Shown: positions 33,219 through 41,638 of the stretch, in pieces | Numbering within the stretch: the first letter of the stretch is position 1 | How the letters are laid out: each line of letters opens with the position of its first letter | Assembly: GCA_020629375.1 (NCBI GenBank) | Contig: JAHDDK010000020.1 | Span: 21,263 to 63,899, forward strand | Direction: 5' to 3' | DNA: 42,637 bases | DNA from: Acidimicrobiales bacterium | Lineage (GTDB): Bacteria; Actinomycetota; Acidimicrobiia; Acidimicrobiales; SHLQ01 | Translations under genes and position numbers: made by a program | Notes under the pieces: model-generated | Database searches by the model: none | Seen by the model: only the letters and a program-made list of their open reading frames with translations | What the model was told of the DNA's origin: nothing

Positions 33219-35525
33219 ATGTCTGGACTCATGTCGTTCCTCGCCGTCGAAGCCGTCCCGGACGTCTCGTTCACGACCGACGCCAACTGGTTCCTCGAGA
33301 ACGTCTGGATCATTCCGCTCCTGCCGGTGCTGTCGTTCTTTGCGATCATCTTCTTCGGCAAGCGCCTGCCGCAGGGAGGCGCCGAGATCGGGATCGCCGC
33401 AGTCGGTGTCGCCTTTGTGCTGGCCGTGCTCACGAACATCGCGTGGCTCGATCACCGCGACAACTTCGACTACCACGATGGCCAGACCCGAACGCACTCC
33501 GAGAAGCATTCCGATGGCGACGATCACGCCTCGGCGGTCATCGATGTCGACGGCGTGCCCGAGACGGTCGTGTTGTCCTTCGCCGAAGAGGGCGAGGACG
33601 CCGGCGAAGAGTCTCATCCGTCGGTCGCCGTCGTCAACGAGATGAGCTGGCTGACCAACGGCGGCATCGACTTCAAAGCGGGCACGATGCTCGACGGTCC
33701 GGCAGCGCTGATGCTGTTCGTCGTCACGCTGATCTCGCTGCTCGTCCACATCTACTCGACCGACTACGTGTCGGGCGATCGGCGCTACACCCACTTCTTC
33801 GCGTTCTTGTCGCTCTTCACCGGCTCGATGCTCGCCTACGTCGTGTCGCACAACATCCTCCAGATGATCGTCACGTGGGAGCTCGTCGGCCTCTGTTCGT
33901 TTGCGCTCATCGGTCACTGGTGGGAAGAGAAGCCCAACTCTGACGCTGCGCTCAAGGCCTTCCTGACCAACCGTGTGGGCGACATCGGCCTGCTCGTCGG
34001 CATGGTCATCTTGTTCTTCTCGGCGGGCGGCACGTTCGACGTCATCGAGATCAACGAGAAGGCGGTCTCTGGCGAGATCAGCCAAACCGCGCTCACCTGG
34101 GCGGCGATCTCACTCACCGCCGCGGTGATGAGCAAGTCCGGCCAGTTCGTGCTCCACACGTGGCTGCCCGACGCCATGGCCGGCCCGACGCCCGTGTCGG
34201 CGCTCATCCACGCGGCAACGCTCGTCGTCGCCGGCGTGTTCATGATCGCCCGGCTCTACCCGGTGTTCTGGTATGGCTTCGTCATCCCCGGCTCGAGCAT
34301 CAACGGTCTGGCGCTGATCGGCTCGATCACCGTCGTGTTCGGCGGTCTGCTCGCCTTCGTGCAGAACGACATCAAGAAGGTGCTCGCGTACTCGACGGTC
34401 AGCCAGCTCGGCTACATGGTGTTGGCCCTCGGCGTCGGCGCCTGGACCGCGGCGATCTTCCACCTCTTCACGCACGCCTTCTTCAAGGCTGGGCTCTTCC
34501 TCGGGTCGGGCTCGGTCGCCCACTCGGTCCACAGCTTCGACATGAAGAACGACATGGGCGGGATGCGCAAGTTCATGCCCACCACCTTCAAGACCTTCAT
34601 CATCTGCTCGATCGCCCTCGCTGGCGTGTTCCCGTTCGCCGGGTTCTGGTCGAAGGACGAGATCCTCGTCGGAACCGGAGGCTTCGGAGTGGGCGCCGAG
34701 AAGGCCAACGGCGAGTACACCCTCATGTTGGTGATGGGTCTGGTCGGCGCGATGCTCACCGGTGCGTACATGACCCGCTGCATCTACCTCACCTTCTTCG
34801 GCGAGTTCCGCGGGCATGGCCACCCCCACGAGTCGGGCCCGCGCATCACCATTCCGCTGATCATCTTGTCGGTCTTCGCGTTTGGCGCCGGCTTCCTCAA
34901 CTTCCCACCCGGATTCCTCACCGGCGACGCCAAGAAGCCGTCGTTCTGGCAAGAGCGTTTCGGGCACTTCGTCGAGCCGCTGGCCGCGTACTTCCCGCCG
35001 ATCAGCCACTCCGTTCCGAGCTGGTGGCTTGCAATCATCGCGTCGGTGATCGGTCTGATCGGACCGGCGATCGCGTACTTCTACTACTTCGTGCTCGTCG
35101 ACCGGAAGGCCAACGAGACCGGCGAGAAGTTGACCGAGCTGCCCAACGGCCCGACGAGCTCGATCGGGTTCCTCAAGGCCGGGCACACGCTCCTGGTCAA
35201 CAAGTACTACCTCGACCACCTCTACCAGAACGTCATCGTCGGATTCACGAAGGGACCGCTCTCCAAGGCGGCCTACTGGTTCAACCAGAACGTGCTCGAC
35301 GGTGTCGTCGACGAAGCCGGACGCTCAGCCGAGCGTTCCGGCCGCTTTATCTACCGATTCATCGACCAGGGCTTCATCGAAGGCGTGGTCAACGGCTCCG
35401 GCCGGGCGTCCTCGACGGGCGGCCAGGGGCTACGCAAGATCCAAACGGGGAAGGTTCAGCAATACGCGGCCCTGCTGTTCGCAGGAGCCACCGTGCTTGC
35501 CGGCATCTTCATGATCGTGAACTGA
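33219..35525 (+). CDS. nuoL: Complex I subunit L with an acidic, His-containing loop (operon 2)
   Basis: Distal antiporter-like pump, 768 residues. Motifs: VTWELVGLCSFALIGHWW, WLPDAMAGPTPVSALIHAAT and NDIKKVLAYSTVSQLGYM. An insertion at about residues 78-140, between the first helices, is rich in Asp, Glu and His (HSEKHSDGDDH). The Ala-rich insertion of the operon 1 NuoL is missing here, so the two proteins gained length in different places. The C-terminus keeps the lateral helix and final anchor. ATG start 5 bases after nuoK2. Confidence 0.95.
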   Translation: MSGLMSFLAVEAVPDVSFTTDANWFLENVWIIPLLPVLSFFAIIFFGKRLPQGGAEIGIAAVGVAFVLAVLTNIAWLDHRDNFDYHDGQTRTHSEKHSDGDDHASAVIDVDGVPETVVLSFAEEGEDAGEESHPSVAVVNEMSWLTNGGIDFKAGTMLDGPAALMLFVVTLISLLVHIYSTDYVSGDRRYTHFFAFLSLFTGSMLAYVVSHNILQMIVTWELVGLCSFALIGHWWEEKPNSDAALKAFLTNRVGDIGLLVGMVILFFSAGGTFDVIEINEKAVSGEISQTALTWAAISLTAAVMSKSGQFVLHTWLPDAMAGPTPVSALIHAATLVVAGVFMIARLYPVFWYGFVIPGSSINGLALIGSITVVFGGLLAFVQNDIKKVLAYSTVSQLGYMVLALGVGAWTAAIFHLFTHAFFKAGLFLGSGSVAHSVHSFDMKNDMGGMRKFMPTTFKTFIICSIALAGVFPFAGFWSKDEILVGTGGFGVGAEKANGEYTLMLVMGLVGAMLTGAYMTRCIYLTFFGEFRGHGHPHESGPRITIPLIILSVFAFGAGFLNFPPGFLTGDAKKPSFWQERFGHFVEPLAAYFPPISHSVPSWWLAIIASVIGLIGPAIAYFYYFVLVDRKANETGEKLTELPNGPTSSIGFLKAGHTLLVNKYYLDHLYQNVIVGFTKGPLSKAAYWFNQNVLDGVVDEAGRSAERSGRFIYRFIDQGFIEGVVNGSGRASSTGGQGLRKIQTGKVQQYAALLFAGATVLAGIFMIVN

Positions 35526-35544
35526 CAGGGAACACAGACGAGCT

Positions 35545-37179
35545 ATGGACTTCTTCAGGGACTGGGGACTCACCCTTCTGATCTTTGCGCCACTGATCGG
35601 CGCAGCCGTGATGATGGCGTTCCCGAAAACAGACGAGAGCATCCACAAGGTGCTGGCACTCGGCACCACGCTGGTCACGGCAGTGATCGGCGTGGTCTTG
35701 TTGATCGACTTCGATTACGACCGGGCCGACGAGATGCAGTGGGCCGTCGAGCGCAACTGGATCGACATCATCCGAGCCGAGTACGCAGTGGGCATCGACG
35801 GCATGAGCTTGCCGCTGCTGATCCTGACGCTGCTCGTCGTGCCGCTGGTGATCATCTACTCGTGGAATCACTTCCCGCATCCACACAACCCCAAAGCGTT
35901 CTTGATGCTCATCCTCGTGCTCCACACGGGCATGATCGGCAGCTTCGTCGCCCGCGACCTCGTGTTGTTCTTCGTGTTCTTCGAGGTCGTGCTCCTGCCA
36001 ATGTTCTTCATGATCGCGGTGTGGGGCGGCGAGGATCGCAAGTACGCGTCGCTCAAGTTCTTCCTCTACACGCTGTTCGGGTCGGCGCTGATGCTCGTCA
36101 GCTTCCTCGCACTGTTCTTCCTCGCTGGCGCCGAGACGTTCTCGATCGTGGGTCTGTCCGACGCGGTCGCGGAGGGTGGCGTAAGCCGCAATGCGCAGAT
36201 CTGGATCTTCGGCGGCATGTTGCTTGGCTTCGGCATCAAGGTGCCGATGTTCCCCTTCCACACCTGGCTTCCCGACGCCCACACCCAGGCCCCAACCCAG
36301 GGTTCGGTGATCCTGGCGGCGGTGCTCCTGAAGCTCGGCACCTACGGGTTCGTTCGGATCGCCATCCCGATCCTTCCCGAAGCCGCCGTCGTGTGGTCGC
36401 CGGTCATCGGCGCTCTCGCCTGCATCGGCATCATCTACGGCGCCCTTGGCTGTCTCGCCCAGACCGACATGAAGCGCTTGATCGCGTTCTCGTCGGTGGC
36501 GCACATGGGCTACGTCATGCTCGGCATCGCTACCCTCACGGACTGGGGCATCAACGCCGCGATCTTCGGCATGGTGGCGCACGGTCTGATCACCGGCATG
36601 TTGTTCTTCGTCGCCGGTTCGGTGAAGGAGCGCTACCACACGCTCGAGATCAGTCGCCTCGGTGGCCTCCTCGTCTCGGCACCTCGCATGGGTTGGATCC
36701 TCGGGTTCATCTCGATGGCGTCGCTCGGCCTGCCTGGTCTTGCCGGATTCTGGGGTGAGTTCCCGGCGATCCTCGCCGCCTACAACCCCGCCAACGGTGT
36801 GCCGGTCGGCCTGTTCCGCTTCTACATGGTCGTCGCCGCACTCGGCACGGTTCTCGCTGCCGGCTACCTGCTCTGGCTGCTCCAGCGCACCGCCATGGGC
36901 GAGCCGTCCGAAGAGTTCGCCAACAACCCAGAGATCACCGACCCGAATCGCGAAGAGTGGATTGCGTGGACCCCGCTGCTCGTCTTGATCCTCGTGTTCG
37001 GTCTCGTGCCTGGCTTGATCTTCAACATCACGGACCCAGCGGTCGAAGCGAACATCTCTGACTGCCTCTCGACCGACGTCGGTGACGACAAGGCGAGCTT
37101 CGACGTCGGCACGTGCGAACGTGACGGCATCGACGCTGCACTCGCCGACCTCGGCGTGGCGATCGGAGATGGCGAGTGA
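35545..37179 (+). CDS. nuoM: Complex I subunit M (operon 2)
   Basis: Antiporter-like pump, 544 residues. The key Glu is in LFFVFFEVVLLPMFF; the lysines are in IKVPMFPFHTWLPDAHTQAPT and TDMKRLIAFSSVAHMGY. The last ~65 residues form a polar tail with two cysteines (ISDCLS, GTCERD), absent from the operon 1 copy. The gap to nuoL2 is 19 bases and contains AGGGAA. Confidence 0.95.
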   Translation: MDFFRDWGLTLLIFAPLIGAAVMMAFPKTDESIHKVLALGTTLVTAVIGVVLLIDFDYDRADEMQWAVERNWIDIIRAEYAVGIDGMSLPLLILTLLVVPLVIIYSWNHFPHPHNPKAFLMLILVLHTGMIGSFVARDLVLFFVFFEVVLLPMFFMIAVWGGEDRKYASLKFFLYTLFGSALMLVSFLALFFLAGAETFSIVGLSDAVAEGGVSRNAQIWIFGGMLLGFGIKVPMFPFHTWLPDAHTQAPTQGSVILAAVLLKLGTYGFVRIAIPILPEAAVVWSPVIGALACIGIIYGALGCLAQTDMKRLIAFSSVAHMGYVMLGIATLTDWGINAAIFGMVAHGLITGMLFFVAGSVKERYHTLEISRLGGLLVSAPRMGWILGFISMASLGLPGLAGFWGEFPAILAAYNPANGVPVGLFRFYMVVAALGTVLAAGYLLWLLQRTAMGEPSEEFANNPEITDPNREEWIAWTPLLVLILVFGLVPGLIFNITDPAVEANISDCLSTDVGDDKASFDVGTCERDGIDAALADLGVAIGDGE

Positions 37180-38693
37180 GCATCGACCTCCTCGCCCAGG
37201 TTCAGCCGTTTGAGCGGCCGGCGATCGACTGGCATGCCGTCGCGCCCGAGCTGATCCTGCTCGGTTTCGGCGCCCTGCTGACGCTCGCCGATGCCATCTG
37301 GCTCGAACGTGGGCGACGCTTCACTGCGCCGCTGGCCGGCATCGGCTTGCTCGCGGCGATGATCCCCGTGATCACCCTCGCGATCGACGGTGCCGACCGG
37401 ACGCTGTTCAACGGTGCCTACGTCGTCGACAACTTCGCCCTCGTCATGAAGGCGATGTTCTTGTTGTCGGGCTACGTCGTTGTGTTGTTGTCGACCAACT
37501 ACATCTCCGAGGGCGACTACTGGGAGAACGAGTACTACGGGATGCTCGTGTCCTCCATCCTCGGCATGATCGTGATGGCGTCGGCTCGCGATCTGATCTC
37601 GATCTTCGTGGCGCTCGAGCTGTTGTCGATCCCGGCGTACCTCATGGCCACGTGGCGCAAACGCGATCTCAAGTCCAACGAGGCCGGTCTCAAGTACTAC
37701 CTGATGGGCGTGTTCGCGTCGGCTGTGATGCTCTACGGCATGTCGCTGCTGTACGGCATCTCCGGTAGCTCGATCCTCTCCGAAATCGGCGAAGTCGTGA
37801 ATGGTCCCGACGGCGAGTCCACCGTTGCCGCGATGGGCGTCGTGTTCGTGATCGCCGGCTTCGCCTTCAAGGTCTCCGCCGTGCCGTTCCACACCTGGGC
37901 ACCCGACACCTACGAAGGTGCACCCACCCCGGTGACCGCCTTCTTGGCGGTGGCATCCAAGGCTGCGGGTTTCGTCGCCCTCGTGCAGCTCGTGTTCGTC
38001 GGGTTCTGGGGACGCGACGACATCTACGAGCCGCTCATGTGGGCGCTCGCCGCGGCGTCGATGACGATCGGCAACCTGATTGCCCTTCGCCAGACCAACA
38101 TCGTCCGCATGATGGCCTACTCCGGCATCGCCTCTGCCGGGTACATCATGGCTCCGCTCGCAGTGGCCGGTGAGAGCGCCACCGCCGCCGATGAGTCGCT
38201 TCGCGCTGTCGTCACCTACCTCGTCATCTACGCCGCGATGAACCTCGGCGTGTTCGGTGTGATCTTGGCAATGGCCCGCAAGACCCGCTCGGCCGAGATC
38301 TCGAGCTTCGCCGGAGCGTTCCACTACGCACCTGGCCTCACCGTGGCGATGACGATCTTCTTGATGGCTCTCGCAGGCATCCCGCCGCTCGGTGGCTGGT
38401 GGGCGAAGTTCGTCGTCTTCCGGGCGCTCGTCGTGCCCGGCACCATCTCGGGATACGTCCTCGCCGCTGTCGCAGCAGTCAACTCGGTGATCGCGATCTA
38501 CTACTACCTGTCGGTGCTGCGCACGATGTGGGCGGATGACGCACCGGATGGTGACGTCACGCCGATCCGCATCCCGGCGTCGCTTGCTGCGGCCATGGCC
38601 CTCACCGCCTTCGCCACCTTGGCCTTCGGCGTGTGGCCCCCGCTGGTCGACACGGTGTCGGACGTGACGCTGCTCGTCAGCGGCGGATCCTGA
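37176..38693 (+). CDS. nuoN: Complex I subunit N (operon 2)
   Basis: Antiporter-like pump next to NuoK, 505 residues. Motifs: VALELLSIPAYLMA, VPFHTWAPDTYEGAPTP and the lysine-bearing helix, where the usual VKRMLAYSS reads TNIVRMMAYSGIASAG, so the common Lys of that loop is replaced here by Val-Arg. GTG start overlaps the nuoM2 stop (GTGA). The stop touches the MidA-like gene. Confidence 0.94.
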   Translation: MSIDLLAQVQPFERPAIDWHAVAPELILLGFGALLTLADAIWLERGRRFTAPLAGIGLLAAMIPVITLAIDGADRTLFNGAYVVDNFALVMKAMFLLSGYVVVLLSTNYISEGDYWENEYYGMLVSSILGMIVMASARDLISIFVALELLSIPAYLMATWRKRDLKSNEAGLKYYLMGVFASAVMLYGMSLLYGISGSSILSEIGEVVNGPDGESTVAAMGVVFVIAGFAFKVSAVPFHTWAPDTYEGAPTPVTAFLAVASKAAGFVALVQLVFVGFWGRDDIYEPLMWALAAASMTIGNLIALRQTNIVRMMAYSGIASAGYIMAPLAVAGESATAADESLRAVVTYLVIYAAMNLGVFGVILAMARKTRSAEISSFAGAFHYAPGLTVAMTIFLMALAGIPPLGGWWAKFVVFRALVVPGTISGYVLAAVAAVNSVIAIYYYLSVLRTMWADDAPDGDVTPIRIPASLAAAMALTAFATLAFGVWPPLVDTVSDVTLLVSGGS

Positions 38694-39697
38694 GCCCCGA
38701 GTTCACGCCACTCGACCGGCTGGTCCGGTCGGAGATCGCCAACCGAGGACCGATCCCGTACACCGAGGTCGTCGACCTTGCGCTGTATCACCCCGAGCAC
38801 GGCTTCTACGCCGACGCGGGTGGTCGTGCCGGCCGACGTGGGGATTTCATCACGAGCCCCGAAGTTGGCCCACTCTTCGGCGCGTTGGTCGCTCGCGTGC
38901 TCGATGCCGAATGGGATCGCTTGGGCCAGCCAGCCCAGTTCGACGTGGTCGATGCTGGGGCCGGTCCGGGCACGTTGGCTCGGACGGTGCTCGCCGCGCA
39001 CCCTCGGTGTCGAGAGGCGATGCGGTACGTGGCCGTCGAGGCGAGTGCGGCGCAACGCGCTGCGCACCCGGATGAGATCGAGTCGTCGGCAGCCATGCCC
39101 GAGGAGATCAGCGGGGTGGTCATCGCCAACGAGTTGCTTGACAACCTCGCCTTCTCCCCAGCTGTCCGAATCGATGGCATCGCACACGATGCATTGGTCG
39201 ACGACGTTGGGGGCCGGTTGGTCCCGATCGCAGGTTCGCCGGTCGAGGTCGCTGACGACGCCGTTGTGCTCCAAGAAGCCGCAGGGGAGTGGGTGCGGTC
39301 CACACTCGGCCGACTCGAGGGTCGACTGTTCGTCATCGACTACGCCCGATCGGCGAGTGCCGAGGTCGAAGTGCGGACGTATCGGGCACACGAACACGGA
39401 GGCGACCCCTTGGCGGCGCTCGGTACACAAGACATCACCGTCGACGTCGATATCCCACAGCTGGCGGCCCGCTCAGCTGCCCCTCACCGAGTGTCGACGC
39501 AGGCGGACTGGCTCAGAGGCAACGGAATCGACGAGCTGGTCGACGAGGGCCGCCGCATCTGGGAAGAACGAGCACATCTCGGCGACCTTCAGGCCATCAA
39601 AGCCCGCAGTCGCATCACCGAAGCCGAAGCCCTCCTCGACCCCACCGGCCTTGGCGCATTCACCGTCCTCGAGTGGACAAAGCCTGCAAACGATTGA
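38690..39697 (+). CDS. MidA/NDUFAF7-family SAM-dependent methyltransferase
   Basis: Family markers: LALYHPEHGFYAD, GDFITSPEVGPLFG, the SAM site VDAGAGPGTLAR, VAVEAS and IANELLDNLAF (usually NE-x-LDALP). Human NDUFAF7 of this family dimethylates an arginine of the NuoD homologue NDUFS2 and is needed for complex I assembly. The gene is joined to the end of nuo operon 2, and NuoD2 has the matching arginine, so NuoD2 is the likely substrate (inference). The start is unclear: CTG 38690 would overlap the nuoN2 stop as CTGA, like the other junctions; GTG 38633 would overlap nuoN2 by 61 bases with an Arg-rich N-terminus. Length about 335 residues. Confidence 0.88.
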   Translation: MSPEFTPLDRLVRSEIANRGPIPYTEVVDLALYHPEHGFYADAGGRAGRRGDFITSPEVGPLFGALVARVLDAEWDRLGQPAQFDVVDAGAGPGTLARTVLAAHPRCREAMRYVAVEASAAQRAAHPDEIESSAAMPEEISGVVIANELLDNLAFSPAVRIDGIAHDALVDDVGGRLVPIAGSPVEVADDAVVLQEAAGEWVRSTLGRLEGRLFVIDYARSASAEVEVRTYRAHEHGGDPLAALGTQDITVDVDIPQLAARSAAPHRVSTQADWLRGNGIDELVDEGRRIWEERAHLGDLQAIKARSRITEAEALLDPTGLGAFTVLEWTKPAND

Positions 39698-39860
39698 CAT
39701 GTGAACCGGAACTCCGTTGACTAGGCAGAATGGAGTCAGAATGGCGAGCAGGCTGGAGGTCTACATGCCGTGTGTTCCTCAACAGTCACGAATTGCTCCC
39801 GGCTATTCAGGGGTCGCGAGTTGAGAATGAGCTCGGCGTAACCGTTCTGACCAACTGATC
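39698..39860. other. Intergenic region after the MidA-like gene
   Basis: 163 bases, lower in GC than the nuo region. It should hold the end of the operon 2 transcript and a promoter for the lipoprotein gene, but no strong terminator hairpin and no convincing -35/-10 pair were found. TATTCA near 39803 is a weak -10 candidate. Confidence 0.3.
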
Positions 39861-40499
39861 GTGTTTTCTCTACCCAAAGCAGCGATGATGTCGGCGGTGA
39901 TCCTCAGCGTCGCATTAACGATGGGGTGTTCTACAGAGGTTCGTACCGGGCAAAGCACGCCGAGTTCGACCTCGGTCGACGATGCCACGTCAACCTCGAC
40001 CCCGGTCGACATTGACGAAACCGAAGATGTGGGCATACGAGTAGAGCGGGCGTTGCCAAGCTTCGAGACTGAGCTGAGGCCAGGAACGCTCAGCGTGTTG
40101 GTTCGGTCAATGCGCCCAGCACCAACGGTTGACGCTGGTTTGAACACGGAGGGCTGCGAGACATCGGTCGTGCAGATCCGTCCGTGGAACGGCACGACTG
40201 TCACGCTCATCGAGCTCGGACGTAGCGGTTCCTTTGTGTGCACCTCCCGGACGATGGAGGTTCGAGAATCGCCCGACGGCACCTTCGTTGTCGCACTGAC
40301 CCGCGCCGACTACAGCGATCCAGCCTTTGCCGACATTGTGGACGGGGGGTACGGCTACAGCTCGTCTGCGGTCTTGGCGTACCTCGGCGAACGCAATGCC
40401 GAAGATGACGTGCTGGCGCGCTTCGACATCGACGAGGCCGCCGGGACGGTGACGTTGGGATTTGCCTCCGGTGCTGAGCTGATCTTCGAGCGACCATGA
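39861..40499 (+). CDS. Probable secreted lipoprotein of unknown function
   Basis: The 212-residue product starts with a signal-like stretch (MFSLPKAAMMSAVILSVALTMGC). The Cys after ALTMG fits a lipoprotein processing site, although the residue at -3 is not the preferred Leu. A Ser/Thr-rich, acidic linker follows, then a domain of ~150 residues with a conserved pair VCTSRT and ALTRADYSDPAF. It was not recognised as a known family. The next gene is a degenerate tandem paralogue and overlaps it (ATGA). Codon use is less GC-biased than in the nuo genes. GTG 39861 is taken as start. Confidence 0.65.
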   Translation: MFSLPKAAMMSAVILSVALTMGCSTEVRTGQSTPSSTSVDDATSTSTPVDIDETEDVGIRVERALPSFETELRPGTLSVLVRSMRPAPTVDAGLNTEGCETSVVQIRPWNGTTVTLIELGRSGSFVCTSRTMEVRESPDGTFVVALTRADYSDPAFADIVDGGYGYSSSAVLAYLGERNAEDDVLARFDIDEAAGTVTLGFASGAELIFERP

Positions 40500-41121
40500 C
40501 CGCTCGGCGTTCACGCCGGCGTTGTCGGATCCTCTTCGTGGGCACGTTGGTGCACTGGGCCCTTCTCGGTTGCTCGCCCTCTGACGGTGATGCGTCGTCG
40601 GACCCTGCGAACGAGCCCTCGTCATCCGTGGATGACCCGACGCGTGATGTCGTCTTGGTCGGATCCACAGTAAACGAGGCCCTCTCGAGCTTTCCCAGCT
40701 CTGGTCGGCCTGGGACCGTCGAAGTGGTCATCGATTCCATGAATCCTGCTCCCGCACGTTCGGGAACGCCCAGCGACGATGAGGAGGGCGAAATCATAAC
40801 ATTCGGGCGCTCGACGATTCGACACTGCTCATTCATGCGAGGACTGGTCCGCCCGTGTGCTCGACACGCACGATCGAGCTACGGCAGGATTTGGCTGGAC
40901 TGTTCACCATTGCGTTGACGGCAGATCAATACAGCGACGAGTCGTTTGCGGCGGTGGACGACAGCGGCCGCTGCCTCGACCCGTCATCGGAACTGCTGGC
41001 GTACCTTCTCGAACGCGATGCTGCCGGGGGCGTGTTGGAGCGCTTTGACAACGACGAGGCGGCCGGTGCGGTCACGCTGTCTTTCGCCTCCGACGCCGAG
41101 CTGATTCTGAAACGTCCGTGA
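40496..41121 (+). pseudogene. Frameshifted tandem paralogue of the preceding lipoprotein
   Basis: The first frame (from ATG 40496) gives a lipoprotein-like start (HWALLGCSPSDG), an acidic Ser-rich linker and EVVIDSMNPAPA, matching VLVRSMRPAPT upstream. From about 40800-40815 the similarity moves to another frame, which reads STLLIHARTGPPVCSTRTIEL and continues to 41121, matching the last ~90 residues of the upstream protein (LARFDIDEAAG against LERFDNDEAAG). One lost base (or two gained) explains it. Possible causes: a decaying gene, a sequencing error or, less likely, programmed frameshifting. Confidence 0.75.
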
Positions 41122-41125
41122 GATC

Positions 41126-41144
41126 AAGCGACTCATGGTCGCTT
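41126..41144 (+). terminator. Hairpin after the lipoprotein pair
   Basis: Perfect 7-bp arms (41126-41132 and 41138-41144) around a 5-base loop, starting 5 bases after the stop at 41121. No T-run follows. A plausible terminator for the lipoprotein pair. Confidence 0.5.
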
Positions 41145-41266
41145 CGGGCCCCAAACGCCGAGACCATCGGTCGACGCTTGGCGCGCCCACGAACACGGAG
41201 TGAGGCGATCGGCCCGATTTCGTTACGGGAGGTGAAATTTCTCAAGACGTCCATGGCCCTCGTCGT

Positions 41267-41272
41267 TATGGT
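41267..41272 (+). promoter_or_regulatory. Putative -10 box (TATGGT) for the small gene at 41279
   Basis: TATGGT fits TANNNT and ends 6 bases before ATG 41279, so the transcript would start at or next to the start codon (leaderless). No Shine-Dalgarno sequence lies directly before the ATG. No clear -35. Confidence 0.4.
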
Positions 41273-41278
41273 CTGTGT

Positions 41279-41542
41279 ATGACGCAGCCGACACGCACTC
41301 CGCTCGAGGTCAACCTGATGGACCTGTCGATCGGCCAGTATTCGGTGGGATTGCCGCCGAGTCGCAGCGGCGATCAGTTGGTTCAGGCCTACATCGAACT
41401 CGTTGCGCTGGTGCGCCGAGATCACCCGGAGTATCTCCGCGATGAGGACATCGACGTGCTCGCCGACGAGACCGGCCTCGATCGGTCGTTCGTCCAGAAC
41501 CGCGTCGCCTCTGGGCAGAGCGCCCTGCGCATCGCCTCCTGA
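41279..41542 (+). CDS. Small unknown protein (87 residues)
   Basis: Not recognised. Soluble and acidic; residues ~35-80 look helical and contain EDIDVLADETGLDRSFVQNRV, a run resembling the helix-turn-helix-like start of a DNA-binding or adaptor domain, but too short to call. Free-standing gene between the lipoprotein hairpin and the acetyl-CoA synthetase gene, with a likely leaderless start. Confidence 0.6.
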   Translation: MTQPTRTPLEVNLMDLSIGQYSVGLPPSRSGDQLVQAYIELVALVRRDHPEYLRDEDIDVLADETGLDRSFVQNRVASGQSALRIAS

Positions 41543-41638
41543 CCAGCGTCGACAGACCGGGACGCTGACTGCGCCCCTTCGGCCCCGATCGCGAACGCAC
41601 ACTACGATCGCCCCACGCACTGATGCCGAGGGGGAAAC

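Noticed and set aside
40496..41121. Programmed -1 frameshift in the second lipoprotein gene
   Set aside because: No slippery heptamer followed by a strong stem was seen at 40800-40815, and the gene is a redundant paralogue, so decay or sequencing error is simpler.
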